DNA of 64,000 bases from Garcia nutans (GCA_947685225.1 CANTUV010000037.1:25687001-25751000), one strand, 5' to 3'; counted from the first letter of the stretch, positions 10,295-23,021 are shown. Notes: generated by a model from the letters alone, not told the origin. Translations and numbers: made by a program.

Positions 10295-13116
10295 TGTAAC
10301 ACCCTGATGCCTTATATAAGTACTATACATATACCTAGTATACATATAGTAAGTATATAAAGTATAAGGATGCCACTTTTCGTTACCTTTTTTTAAAAAC
10401 CTGTAACAGAGTTCAAACCACGATATGTTAATTTACATAATATTTACAAAATCATTGTCTTTATCAAAACTTCATTTATACATATAACATTCCTTTCGTC
10501 AAAAATACATCAAAATTAAAAGTTATACATGTATGCATTACCCTCTAGTTGGTCTCAACAAATCTTTACTCTTCTCGTGGCATAACGAAAAACTCTGTAT
10601 CTTCCACCAAGCTACCTGCGCGATTACACACCCGCGCTAAGCCCGAAAGCTTAGTAGTACAAATATAAAAGATAAACATACCTTATTGAAATGCCAACAT
10701 GTAATGATATGTCAAATTTAGGTATCATTAGTTTCTTATCATGTTTTTCCTTTTTAATTTCATCTTTCATAGATCTTAATTAATTTCATATATTAAACAC
10801 ATATATACATAACATTATTACCAATTCCAACCCATCACTTCTCAATCAATATATCATTATACATACATTATATCTTATACCAACCAAGAGTCACACTTCC
10901 AAAGAAAACAATCCTTATCACCACACAATTCATCATTGATATCCACAATCAATACACACCTCACATATCATACTTCATAGCATTAGTTTGTTCACAATTT
11001 ACTAATCATCAATCACATTTCCAACAAAGGCAATTATTAACACCAACCATCATTCATCACTAATATCCACAATCTATATATATCACATTTACAACAAATG
11101 ACAGACTCGGGCCCAAAAGACACTAATATTCTATTCGACTTTCAGAGTTAATGCTTTGGTTTAATTATCACATTCATCAATATCCCAACTAGGCTTCAAG
11201 GATTAAGTTCAACCAAGCTTCAAGGGGAACAAAGCATGCTAAGTATCAACCCAACTTGGCTTCAAGAACTAATCCAACCTAGCTTCAAGGGTTGTAACAT
11301 CTCAATTAGGCTTCAAGGACTAGACCCAACCAAGCTTCAAGGGTTGTAACACATGTTAAACTTCAACCCAACTTGGCTTCAAGGATCAAGCCCAACCTAA
11401 CTTCAAGAGATTGTTACCATTAGGCATGCCACCAACAACAAAACTCTGAAAATGAATAACACATTAGATACACAATTCATTGATTATTTCATCATCAATA
11501 TCATTTTCAATTCTCATCATCATTTTGGCAAACATGCCTCACATATCTCAATTGAATTATCATAGCCAATCACAATGGCTTCATATCACATTTGAGTTAT
11601 CATTGCCAATAACAATGGCTTCATATCCCATTTTATCTTAAATCACATTTCATGTTTCATCATTGATATATGCAACATCAATTACATTACTACACAAACA
11701 TATTATTAATCAATCATACTATATAGGCATGCTTCAATCATATCATTCAAGTATACCTAATCCATTTCCTTGCACATATCTCTTAAATTCATGGTCATAT
11801 AATCCATATGTCTATTCATTTCATTTTGATCATCATTATCAATCATGATAACATCACATTTCATCATTTCTCAAAACACATTAACATCATTCATTATTAA
11901 AACATTCATCAAATAAATTGCATTGTACATACCTTTTTAGATGATCCTCATCTCTTCCACACTATACAAAACATAACATTGTTCATTTAATATCACATGC
12001 ATCAACAAATGTAAGTTCCATTTCAACCATATAAGAAGAACAAAAACCAAACACAGTAGCCAACACACCCAAGGGACACGGCCAAGCTTGTGGCCGTGTC
12101 TCTCAATACCAATTCAAGCCGAGGCAGACACGGGCAAGGGGACACGGCCGTGTCTCTCCACAAAATTCAGGCAATGGCAAACACACTCAAGGGACACGGC
12201 CAAGCTTGTGGCCGTGTCTCTCAAATATAAAACCCTAAACATATCCAACACTTCTTTGATTGAATTAAGAATAACTTATGCACAACAAAATCTCATTCAA
12301 ATGAGTGTAATTCATGTTATTAACACATATTCATCACAATATTCATTTTAACACTATATCCACCACACATTCAAACACTTTCCACATCAAACCCTAAAAA
12401 CCAACATCAATCTTCTTCTTTCTATAACAACATCCATTTAACTTACCATTTTTAAACAAAACCAACACCAATTTAACCTTTCTAACTCACAATCAATTTC
12501 CATACCTTTAAACACCTCTCAAATACTCTAAATCATGATATTAACAATTCACAACACACATCAAACACATCTTCAAAATACCAAAGGAAAAACAAGAGAG
12601 TACTTACTTTAGATGAAGAAATTTCACAAATCTCTAACCAATCCTTTGATTCTTCCTTCAATTTGAGCTTAGAATCAAGAACACCTCCTTTGCTCTCTCT
12701 TTCCCTTTAGGTAGCCGGCCACCACAATGAAGAAGAAGAGAAATAATGAAGAAATCACAAAGTCAACACTCATTAAATACTCATCCAAAAGAAAATTACT
12801 ATAAGACCCTCATACACATTTTAATTCCTTTTATCATCTCTTGCCCACTTTGGTAATTTCACACTTAACAATCTAAATATCTTCTTCCCTTGACTAAGCA
12901 CTTTGACTTGAATATATGTTATATATATTGCAATATACCCAACATATACACTTTCTCCATACATTGCTTTCTTTCCAAACAACACATAACCATTCTCTCT
13001 CAAATTCTTTTAACATTCAAATAAACCATACTCAAATACACCACTTATCAAATACACATTCAATTCAATAATAACAATATTATCACAACTTCTAAGGCAC
13101 ACTTTGGGATATTACA
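10295..13116 (-). mobile_element. Solo LTR I (Tekay-type)
   Basis: A single 2822-bp LTR flanked by CACTT (10290-10294 and 13117-13121). On the minus strand it starts TGTAATATCCCAAAGTGTGC and ends GGGTGTTACA. It matches solo LTR E in both ends, in the TTGAAGCC-type repeats (11180-11420) and in the GGCCGTGTC boxes (12074-12225). No internal region is present, which fits recombination between two LTRs of a former full element. Confidence 0.9.
10618..10654 (-). other. Conserved double stem, solo LTR I
   Basis: On the plus strand GCGCG (10618-10622) pairs with CGCGC (10633-10637), and CTAAGC (10637-10642) pairs with GCTTAG (10649-10654). Confidence 0.7.
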
Positions 13117-14302
13117 CACTTGCTTAGGGATACACATGAGATAATCAAATTAATAGTTAACTAGGGCAAACCCTAAACAGGACACGTTCAACCACATGGG
13201 CGTGTCCCTGACCGTGCCCTAACTCCACCACACAGAGGCTTTTACACGCTCAGAACCACGGGCGTGTCACTGGGCGTGTAATACATTCTGCCTCTCAGCA
13301 AAATATCAACACGTCCAACAATGTGAGCGTGCTCATGGCCGTGTAAACTCTCCAATCTCACAGTAGCTATGACACGCTCAATAACACGGGCGTGTTACTG
13401 GTCGTGTCAAACCTACTGCCTCCAACACAATTGACACGCCTAAGACTCTAGACGTGCTCCCGGGCGTGTCAAACCAAAAACTCAGATTCCGGCCAAACAA
13501 CAAAATACCCAACAAAACACTTCTTTTCACTAACATCCTCTTCAAACAAACTTAACAAAACACACCCAAAACCATCTTAAACTAACAAAAACACCAAAAT
13601 AACTCCACATCTATAACAACCACAAATCACAAATATCATCACAAAACCCTAAAAACAAATACAACACCATCCCTTCCAACCAACTTACTCTTTCCTTCAA
13701 TCTATCCTTAAAATCCATCATCAAACAACCAAACACTCTAAAACATCTCTCAATCAAACAACACACCCTTAAATAATCTATCAAACTTACACACAACTTC
13801 AAATAAGCAAAGAAATCAAAAGAGGACTTACCAAAGTAATGAAACTTCTTGAATCACCAACTTGATCACTTAGAACTTCCTTCAATTTGAGCTTAGAACA
13901 TCAAGATCCTCTCTTACTCTCTTGCTCTCTCTTGTCTTTGGATGAGCCGGCCACACAAAGGGGAAAGAAGAAAAGAAAACACAAAGAAACAAAGTCAAAC
14001 TTCTCTTTAAATCTCCACCAAGTATTTCAACATGAGCAATTACCTAAACACCCTTTTACAAATTGTTTTGATTTCCTTTAAAGCACTTGCCCTCTTTTAG
14101 TAATTTCACAAATCACAAATTAAAATATCTTCTTCCCTTGACCACCCATTTGACTTGCATATATGTTATTTATACTTCCATATATACAACATATACATTT
14201 TCTTTTTAATTTCTCTTCTCTTGCAAATTAACATATACATTCAATCCCATATAAAACAACAACAATATTCAAAACTTCTAAGGCATACATTGGGATATTA
14301 CA

Positions 14303-14315
14303 ATTCTCCCCCTCT
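14303..14315 (-). other. Polypurine tract of element F
   Basis: On the minus strand AGAGGGGGAGAAT directly precedes the TGTAATATCC start of the 3' LTR. C and D carry the same tract. Confidence 0.85.
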
Positions 14316-14348
14316 AAAAAGAAATTTCATCCTCGAAATTACCTGCCA

Positions 14349-15083
14349 TCAAGTCCGAAACAACTGAGGATATTGATCTCGCATTGTTTGCTCACTCTCC
14401 CAAGTTGCCTCTTCTCTCCCATGATTCTTCCATAGAACCTTTACCAAAGGCACTTTCTTATTCCTCAATTCTTTCACTTCATGTGCCAAAATAGCAACTG
14501 GTTCTTCTTCAAATGTCATATCTGGACTCACTTCAATAGATTCAATTGGAAAACTATGAGATGGATCCGACCTGTACCTTCTCAACATAGAAACATGAAA
14601 TACATTATGGATCCTATCCAACTCAGGTGGCAAAGCAAGCCAATAAGCAACTGGCCCAACTCTTTCCGAAACTTCATGCGGTCCAATGAAACGAGGACTC
14701 AATTTCCCTTTCTGACCAAATCTCAATATCTTCTTCCAAGGAGACACTTTCAAAAATACCTTATCTCCAACCTCAAACTCTATGTCTCTCCTTTTCAAAT
14801 CTGAATAAGATTTATGCCGATCTGAAGCTGCTTTCAACCTATCTCGAATCATTCTCACTTTCTCTTCAGTTTCTTTAACCAAATCAGGACCAATTAACTT
14901 ACCTTCTCCAAGTTCATTCCAACATAGAGGTGTCCTACACCGTCTACCATATAATGCTTCAAATGGTGCCATACCAATGCTGGATTGATGACTATTATTG
15001 TAAGCAAATTCCACAAGTGGCAAAAATCTATCCCAACTTCCAGAGAAATCAATGACACAACTTCTCAACATGTCCTCGATAAT
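14349..15083 (-). pseudogene. pol: Element F pol, third piece: integrase C-terminal part and chromodomain
   Basis: This segment starts inside the integrase, at codons lying between the ERVIQII of the second piece and MLRSCVIDFSGSWD, and runs to the natural end (QYPQLFRT). It covers the end of the integrase core (FAYNNSHQSSIGMAPFEALY), the GPY-type region (KLSPRFIGPHEV) and a chromodomain-like tail (VAILAHEVKELR to TWESEQTMRDQY). The tail would read histone marks and guide integration to heterochromatin. The frame is open throughout. It is cut from the rest of the gene by G, whose ATAAT duplication (15079-15083 and 30199-30203) lies at the break. Confidence 0.9.
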
Positions 15084-15356
15084 TGTTTTGTTAGTTTTTG
15101 TTATAGTTTTGTGTCTTGTTTGTTATGTTAATTATTGTTTTATTTAGGTATTTTGTTAGTTTTAATCGGTTTGTTTAGTGTTTTCTTTAATTGTAGTAGT
15201 TTTAGTTTTATTTCAGTGTTTATGTTGTTTTTGACCTAATTTTTAATATTGTGTTTATGTTTTGTTGGTTATTGTCTATTTACTTCTTGTTTAAAGTTTG
15301 TTTTGAGTTTTGTGTTAGGTTAAAACAGGCAAGGAAACAAATTGAAGGAAAAGGCA

Positions 15357-15775
15357 GTGGCTGACACAGGCAGAGGACACGGCCAAGTCACTGGCCGTGT
15401 CCCATACCAAGTTAAAAAGAATACAAGTCCCAGTAGCAGACACAAGCAAGGGACACGGCCAAGTCATCTGGCCGTGTCCCTCCAAAAAGACCCAACACGG
15501 CCAAGTCAAGCTTCACTTGGCCGTGTCTCACTTGGTTCCACAGGAAAGAGATCAAAATTGCACAGAGGTGAACACAGGCAAGGGACACGGCCAAGTCACC
15601 TGGCCGTGTCCCTCAAACATAGTCCAACACGGCCAAGTCACCTCTGACTTGGCCATGTCACTCAACTAAAGAAGAAAGAGGAGAGAAACAAGCAGAGGCA
15701 GACATAGGCAAGGGACACGGCCAAGTCACCTGGCCGTGTCTCTCCAACAAGCTCTCACACGGCCGTGTCCCTCAT
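15357..15775. repeat. Hairpin cluster of GGACACGGCCA/TGGCCGTGTCC units, G 5' LTR
   Basis: Perfect inverted repeats lie at 15375-15402 (11-bp arms, loop AGTCAC), 15450-15480 (12-bp arms, loop AGTCATC) and 15582-15612 (12-bp arms). Single or imperfect units lie near 15496-15526, 15632-15660 and 15711-15743. They sit just upstream of the TATA-like box. The 3' LTR has the same cluster at 26013-26450 with one extra unit. Confidence 0.9.
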
Positions 15776-15813
15776 GAACCAAACGCGCACTGAATTTTAA
15801 AGCGGATGTTTCG

Positions 15814-15822
15814 TATAAAAGG
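15814..15822 (+). promoter_or_regulatory. Likely TATA box of the G LTR
   Basis: TATAAAAGG, repeated at 26488-26496 in the 3' LTR. It lies about 40 bp after the hairpin cluster, which would place the cluster in the promoter region. Confidence 0.55.
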
Positions 15823-16780
15823 AAAGAAGGAAGCTAGGTTAAAGGTTGTTGACGATTTTGAGCAGAATTTGAGCCGTCAGAGAAAAGAGCTAGGGTTTTA
15901 ACATTTTGTTTTCTTGATTTTGATTTCACTTTGGATTAAAACTAGCTATATTAGATTGTTCATTCCATTGTTATATCCTTCTTGCGATATTTGAACAAGA
16001 GATTGATTCAGAAGCTTCAAGGAGTTGTAACTTGGTTTTGTTCTTGAACTTATTCTCTTTATTTTTATTGAATGGATATTATCATGCCTATTTCGATTTC
16101 TTTGAACATTAATGAGATGAATATGTTTGATTGCATCATGAACTAATTTGATCTAGTCTAGGGTTTGTATGGATCTGCTATGATTGTATGAATTGGTTAT
16201 TCTCTTAGCTAATAATTTCTTTAGCCTTGATTGAATGGAATATTGTTAATATATAATTGATTGGCTACCAATTATGTGTTTTAGGTATTAGATGATGGAT
16301 TGAGAGATGAAGTCTAATGCTGGAACAATTCAATTAATGACTTAGGTGAATTAGAGATATAACCTATTAAAAAGATTGTTTCAATTATAACAAGATTAGT
16401 TATAAGAGGTTTGAATGCGAGAGCTTATTTCCTTGACTCAATTAATTAAGTTGTTTGAGATTTAATCTTTGAAATTAAATTAGTTAAGAGGAATAACCGT
16501 TCATACATATCAGTAGTAGAGAAGTGCAAACCCTAGACCCTTTTATCAAGTGAATCAAAACATCAGCTTTTGTTTATTTTTATTGTTTTCAACTTCAATC
16601 AATCTTCTTCATTCTTTGCAATTTAAATTTCTTTACTACTTGTTACTTTTAATTTGATAATCAATTACCCACTTTGGCTTCCTTGTGAGACGACCTTGGG
16701 GTGATCACCTTTGCTACAGCTACCTCGTATACTTACGAGTGACACTTTGTGGTAGAGTTAATTCGAGCGCAACAAGTTTT

Positions 16781-16799
16781 TGGCGCCGCTGCCGGGGAA
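16781..16799 (+). other. Primer binding site of element G (tRNA-Asp type)
   Basis: TGGCGCCGCTGCCGGGGAA begins six bases after the LTR end. It is nearly the site established for Athila elements, which is complementary to tRNA-Asp. Confidence 0.85.
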
Positions 16800-16913
16800 G
16801 CTAATTGGCGTAATTGTTTATTAAAAAAAATACTTTGGATTATTTTTCATTGTTTTCATTTTATTTTATTTGTCTTTTGCTTTTGATATTTCTTTTTCTA
16901 GAAATTTTTGTTT

Positions 16914-18635
16914 ATGCAAGGCAGGAGATCACTCGAAGGAGAGCTACATCCATTCATTCCAGAAATTCAGAGAGTGAAAAGGAGCAGAGAAGAGTTTGAG
17001 CTCTACACGGGATTTGATACAGAGGAGGACACTTCTGAATTTGGGTCAGATTCTACACAATCAGTTAAAATGGCTGAAGAAAGACAAAGAACCATGAGAG
17101 ATTTTGCTAGACCTGTCATTGGGACTTCCACATCTTGTATAAGGTTGACAGATGCAGCAAGGAACTATGAGTTGAAGAACATTCATTACAACATGCTGCC
17201 ATCATTCTATGGAGTTCCAAATGAAGATCCTTTGAATTTTATTCGGGATTTCTACTCCACCCTCAACACTTTTCCTTTGGGAGGACTAACAGAAGATCAG
17301 TTGAGGATGAGATGTTTCCCTTATACTTTGAAGGATAGGGCAAAGAGCTGGCTCATGATGTTGCCTGAAAATTCACTGACAACTTGGGAGCAAGTTTATA
17401 ACAAATTCATGGGCAAGTTCTATTCACACCAAAAGATAGCAGGGAAGATTGCTACATTTTCTTAATTTGAAGGAGAGCCATTTCATGAGGCTTGGGACAG
17501 ATTCAAGATGCTATTGATCCAGTTTCCACATCATCACTACCCACTTCAACTCCTTAATCAGTTCTTCTATGATGGTCTCACCCAGCAATTTCAGAACACT
17601 GTTGATAATGCAGCTGGGGGAGCCATGGGAGAAAAGACAGCTGATGAGACTTATGAGATCTTTGAGATGTTGGGAGCTAATTCTCAACAGAAGAGTGTAA
17701 GGGGAAGAAGTAAAGGGGTGAATAAACTGGAAGCTAATACTGAAATGGTTAGTCAAATAGCTGAGTTGACAAGGCAGGTTCAGATGCTAAACATGAAGAA
17801 CAACATTTCTTCATCCACTCAAGAGGTTTGTGGAATCTGTGGGACATTTGGGCATGGAGCAAATATATGCCCCTCTGCATATGAGTCTTTTGGGAATGAA
17901 GCTGAGCAAGTTAATGCTATGGGGGGATTTCAACCAAGAGCCAGGAATGATCCTTACTCCAACACTTATAATCCTGGTTGGAGAAGTCACCCCAATTTTT
18001 CCTGGACAACAAATAATGCTCAACAGCCTTTCCATTTGCTCTAGAGACAGAACCAACAGCAGGGCCAATCCTCAAATTAAGGCTAGCCTAAGAGAGAGAG
18101 TTTGGAGGAAAGTTTACAAGCTTTCATCAAAGTCAGTGCTCAAAACCAAGAGATGAACAACAAGAGACTGGATTCCTTGGAAGCATCTTTTAAGAAGGTG
18201 GAGACCCAAGTGGGGCAACTTGCTCAACAGATGCATATTCAACAAAAGGGGAAGTTCTCGAGTCAACCTGAGCAGGCACAAGCAGTGACTTTTCTTAGGA
18301 GTGGCAAGGTAATTAATAATAATGTTGAAAATAACTCTGTAAATGCAGGTGAGCAAGAAAAGAAAAAGGAAGGAGAATTAGAGAACAAAGGTGCTGAAGA
18401 AGGATCAATGGAGAAGTCCCCTACACCAGATTTGCACAAGGCAAGCAATCCATACCAGCCACCTATACCATTCCCTAGCAGGTTGAAGGATGATAAAAAA
18501 GATAAGCAGTTTTCAGATATCTTCAACATGCTATCTAAGGTAAGTATCAACTTACCCTTTCTTGAAGCAATTAAGAACATGCCGGCTTATGCTAAATTCT
18601 TCAAAGAACTGAATACCAAAAAAAAAGAGGTATGA
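16914..18635 (+). pseudogene. gag: gag of element G, four in-frame stops
   Basis: Athila-type capsid/nucleocapsid gene starting MQGRRSLEGE; the ATG at 16914 is the first in the frame after the primer site. The Retrotrans_gag-like core spans about codons 80-190 (YNMLPSFYGVPNEDP, then KSWLMMLPENS). A CX2CX4HX4C zinc knuckle starts at codon 306 (CGICGTFGHGANIC). A charged tail follows. TAA at 17463 breaks the core. TAG at 18042, TAA at 18078 and TAG at 18084 lie after the knuckle. One frame is kept to 18635, where it ends beside a run of nine A. Pol continues in another frame, so gag and pol are split by an apparent one-base slip. Confidence 0.85.
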
Positions 18636-21600
18636 GCCGAATGAAAAGGTGATAGTTTCTGAGGTAGCTAGTGCTGCTTTGCAGCATAAACTACTTCCTA
18701 AGCTAAAGGATCCTAGAAGCTTTATTATTCAAATAACTACGGGGAATGGAAAAAGTACTGAGGGCATGTGTGATTTAGGAGCTAGTGTGAATTTAATGCC
18801 TTATTCTGTTTATCTTGATTTGGAATTAGGGGAACTTAAACCAACAAAAATGGTGTTGCAATTAGCTGATAGATCTCTTAGATTCCCGAAAGGGGTTATA
18901 GAAGATGTGTTAGTTAAAGGTGGTGGTTTGATAGTACCTGTGGATTTCATTGTTCTTGACATGGAAGTAGGTAATTCTTCACCATCTGCACACACCATTC
19001 TTCTGGGTAGGCCTTTTATGGCGACTACCAACACTTTGATAGATGTTAAAAATGGAAAATTATCAATGACTGTTTTGGGACAAACTGTGGAATTTTCTAT
19101 TTTTAACACTTCTCCAATTCCTACAACTGCTTTATATGAGGATTGTTCTTTCATTGATTGTGTTGATGCAGTTGTTTCAGATGTTTTCTTGCAGACAGGT
19201 TCCTCTGATAAATTGGAGCTGGCATTGACTTTGGATAGTGATTTGGAAATTTTTGATGCAGAAATAGCCAGTTGTCTTGAGACCTTAGGAAGTGCTGAAG
19301 TAGAGGAGCTTAAGGAGGACCCAATTTTTGAACCTTCTCCCATTGAAAAAGAAGAGAAGAATCCCTCACTAGAGTTAGAGCTAAAAGAGTTACCTAAGAA
19401 CCTGAAATATGTGTTTTTAGGAGATCACAACACTTTACCTGTGATAATATATAGTGAACTTAGTGAAGGGGAGGAGATGAGGTTGGTGAGTGAGCTTAAA
19501 AGATTAAAGAGAGCAATAGGCTGGGGATTGAGTGACATCAACGGTATTAGCCCTTCTATGTGCATGCATAGAATCACTTTAGAAGAGGGAGCTAAACCTG
19601 TGAGGGAGACCCAAAGGCGACTTAACCCAAATATGAGTGAAGTGGTTAAGAAAGAAGTGCTCAAACTGCTAGATGAAGGAGTAATTTATCCAATTGCTAA
19701 TAGTGAGTGGGTGAGCCCAGTACATGTAGTTCCTAAGAAATCTGGAATCACTGTGGTGAAAAATGAGAATAATGAATTGGTTCCTACTAGGACAACTACT
19801 GGGTGGAGAATGTGCATCGATTATAGGAAGTTGAACAATGCTACAAAGAAAGATCATTTCCCTCTTCCTTTTATTGATCAGATGTTAGATAAACTTTCTG
19901 GATACTCACATTATTGTTTTCTGGATGGCCTTTCAGGTTACTATCAGGTGCCAATAGCTCCAGAGGATCAGTCAAAGACAACCTTTACTTGCCCTTTTGG
20001 GACTTATGCATTTCGACGTATGCCCTTTGGCTTGTGCAATGCACCTGCAACTTTTCAGAGATGCATGATGTCTGTTTTCTCTGATATGATCGATGATTTT
20101 ATTGAGGCATTTATGGATGATTTTTATGTTTTTGGTAATTCTTTTGATAATTGCCTAAATAAACTTATTCGTGTGCTTGAGAGATGCATTGAATGTAACC
20201 TCACTTTAAGTTGGGAAAAGAGTCATTTTATGGTTACTCAGGGCATTGTCTTAGGTCATGTGGTGTCAAGTAAAGGGATTGAGGTGGACAAGGCTAAAAT
20301 TGAACTGATTGCTAAGTTACCCCCACCTACCTCAGTTAAGGGAATAAGAAGTTTTCTAGGGCATGCAGGTTTTTATAGGAGGTTTATTAAGGATTTTTCC
20401 AAAATAAGCCAACCATTGTGCCATTTGTTAGGGAAAGATGTTCCATTTGAATTTACAGCACAATGCATGCAAGCTTTTAATTCCCTTAAAGAAAAATTGA
20501 CTAGTGCACCAGTGATTGTAGCTCCTGTTTGGTCTTTACCTTTTGAAATCATGTGTGATGCCTCTAATCATGCAGTAGGAGCTGTTCTTGGGCAAAGGGT
20601 TGATAAATACTTGAGAGTAATTTATTATGCCAGTTTAACTCTGAATAGTGCACAAATGAACTACACCACAACTGAGAAGGAAATGTTAGCTGTTGTTTTT
20701 ACTTTAGGCAAATTTAGAGCATATTTAATTGGGTCAAAAGTTATTGTGCATTCTGATCATGCAGCTCTTAAATATCTGTTAACAAAGCAACATGCTAAAC
20801 AGCGCTTAATTAGATGGGTGTTGTTATTGCAAGAGTTTGATTTCCAAATCAAGGATACTAAGGGTAGTGAGAATATTGTTGCTGATCATTTATCCATATT
20901 ACCCTTCTTTAGTGAAAACCTTGCATCTAATAGCATTCATAAAAATTTAGAAGAATTTCCTGATGAGCATTTGTTTGTGGTAATTAATGCACCTTGGTTT
21001 GCAGATATTGCTAACTATCTTGCTTGTGGTATTTTGAGATCTAACATGTCCTTTCAGGAAAAGAAAAGGTTTCTACACTTGAGTAAGTTTTATTTTTGGG
21101 ATGAACCTTATCTATTCCGGATTTGTAAAGATGAGATAGTTCGCAGGTGTGTGGCTGAGGAAGAACAACTGAGTGTTCTTCAATTTTGTCATGACCTTCA
21201 CTGTGGGGGTCATTTTGGAGGAAGAAAGACTGCAGAAAAGGTGCTTCAAAGTGGTTTTTACTGGCCTACTTTATTTAAAGATGCTCAAGACTATTGTAAG
21301 CACTGTGATCATTGCCAAAGAGTAGGTAACATTGGGAGGAGGAATGAAATGCCCCTTCAGTCATATATTGTTGTTGAACTGTTTGATGTGTGGGGAATAG
21401 ACTTCATGGGTCCTTTCCACAAGTCCTTTGGTTATGAATACATTTTAGTTGCTGTTGATTATGTTTCCAAATGGGTGGAGGCAATCCCCACCCGTAATAA
21501 TGATGCTAATATTGTTGTTAAATTTGTGAAGGAAAACATTCTTAGCAGGTTTGGCACACCAAGGGTGATAGTCAGTGATGGGGGGAGTCATTTTTGCAAC

Positions 21601-22280
21601 AGGCTTTTTGAGAAGTTAATGCACAAATCTGGCGTGAAGCACAAGGTGTCAACTCCATACCATCCACAGACTTCTGGGCAAGTGGAAACATCGAACAAGC
21701 AGCTAAAAGGATTCTGGAGAAAACAGTCAACACATCCAGGAAGGATTGGGCAAACAGATTGCACGATGCACTATGGGCATATCGGACTGCTTTCAAAACC
21801 CCTCTAGGTATGAGTCCATATCGATTGGTGTTTGGAAAAGCTTGTCACTTACCAGTGGAGTTGGAGCACAGAGCATATTGGGCAATCAAGACTCTGAATT
21901 TGGACTTGGACAAAGCAAAGAGAGAAAGATTTCTGCAAATTTCAAAGTTAGATGAGCTGAGGAATGAGGCTTATGAGAGCTCGAGAATTTACAAGGATCA
22001 CACTAAAGCACTTCATTACAGAATTATAGTGAGAAAGACATTGAGTCCAGGTATGAAGGTTTTACTTTTTAACTCACGACTCCGTCTTTTTCCAGGTAAA
22101 CTCAAGTCTCGATGGAGTGGTCCTTTCGAGATAACTCAGGTATATCCTTCTAGTGCAATTGAATTACTTAACTCTAGAACAGGTGAGACTTTCAAAGTGA
22201 ATGGACAGAGAGTTAAGCCATACAATGAAGGATTTCAGGAAGTGAGGGTCATTGACATTACTTTGATTCATGATCCCTAG
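18616..22280 (+). pseudogene. pol: pol of element G (protease, RT, RNase H, integrase), one late frameshift
   Basis: The polyprotein has the usual Ty3 order, numbered here from the GTG codon at 18649. Protease: DLGASVNLMP, Asp 42. Reverse transcriptase: RMCIDYRKLN, then FMDDFYVFG with catalytic Asp 490 and 491. RNase H: MCDASNHAVG, Asp 637. Integrase: a Cys pair in CKHCDHC, then Asp 918 (GIDFMGP), Asp 977 (VSDGG) and Glu 1013 (GQVET), 35 residues apart as expected. The first frame runs to 21807. The true continuation (ILEKTVNTS, then RLHDALWAYRTAFKTPLG) is in another frame, so a one-base shift lies at about 21700. The second frame ends at 22280 (IDITLIHDP). All catalytic residues I looked for are present. 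Confidence 0.9.
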
Positions 22281-22512
22281 GCCTTGCATGATGTCCAGCT
22301 ATATGACATTAAAGAAGCGCTAAATGGGAGGCAACCCATCGGTTTGCATTTATTTTTCGTAGTTGTAATTTTAAATTTAGCGAGTATTGATTTTATGTTC
22401 GGTTTAAATAAATGGACTGTGCTTTGATCGATTTTTCTTTACTTTGTGTTTCAGGGTGTTTAACGAAGAAGGGTTGCAAATTCATTGAAAAAAAAAATTC
22501 AAGTTAATAAAA

Positions 22513-22770
22513 GGCAGTAGGTGACATGGCCAAAGGACTTGGCCGTGTCACTTGGCCGTGTCACACACTGGACACGGCCAAAACTTCTTCAAAAATTTGA
22601 ACGATTTTGCAATTTTGTACAGAATAGGACACACCTAGGGGACACGGCCAAGTCACCTGGTCGTGTCCCCTAAGATCATTAGACACGGCCGTGTGCTCTC
22701 CACTTGGCCGTGTCCCTCCACTTTCACACACCAACACGGCCAAGTCAACACACACACGGCCGTGTCACTC
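22513..22770. repeat. ACACGGCC/GGCCGTGT boxes between pol and env-like ORF of G
   Basis: At least eight boxes, including GACACGGCCGTGT (22681-22693) and the inverted pair at 22640-22668 (GGGGACACGGCCA, then TGGTCGTGTCCCC). This is a second cluster within one element, outside the LTR, and it lies upstream of the env-like start. Confidence 0.85.
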
Positions 22771-23021
22771 CAATTTTACACTTTTAAAATCCGATCTAGC
22801 CCAGTTTCTTTTCATAAATCCCTAATTTCGTATTCTTCGTCTCTTTCGTTCTCTCGCTCTCTGTAACACCAAAACCATAGCTTTTGATTTCAAAACTCCA
22901 CCTCTTCCATTAAAACTTCAAATTACTTCAACAAAACTTGAGATAATCACCTAAAACTTCCTCTTTACTCGTATTATTTTGATTTAATTAAGTTTTGGGT
23001 GTTAATTTTTCAGATCTCAAG

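Larger units (their letters stand above)
8992..14302 (-). repeat. Element F 3' LTR, split by solo LTR I
   Basis: Two parts, 8992-10294 and 13122-14302, total about 2484 bp, against 2482 bp for the 5' LTR at 56979-59460. On the minus strand it begins TGTAATATCCCAATGTATGC and ends GGGGTGTTACA. It contains paired GTAACAG...CTGTTAC units (9684-9754, 9789-9860), the double stem at 9376-9415, and inverted ACACGCCC-type boxes (13180-13470). Confidence 0.9.
15084..16774 (+). repeat. Element G 5' LTR
   Basis: It starts TGTTTTGTTAGTTTTTG and ends GAGCGCAACA. The first 270 bp are T-rich. The hairpin cluster then runs to about 15775, a TATA-like box is at 15814, and AT-rich sequence fills the rest. The length is 1691 bp, against 1710 bp for the 3' copy without H. 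Confidence 0.9.

Noticed and set aside
15375..15743. Regularly spaced palindromic repeats that could suggest a CRISPR array
   Set aside because: Units are uneven, the spacers are not unique, and they lie inside a plant LTR with a promoter. No cas gene is present and the genome is eukaryotic.
17511..17756. Minus-strand frame opposite the Athila gag
   Set aside because: Antisense shadow with no start context or homology.
18810..19343. 177-codon minus-strand frame opposite Athila protease
   Set aside because: Shadow of the pol frame on the other strand. No recognisable product.
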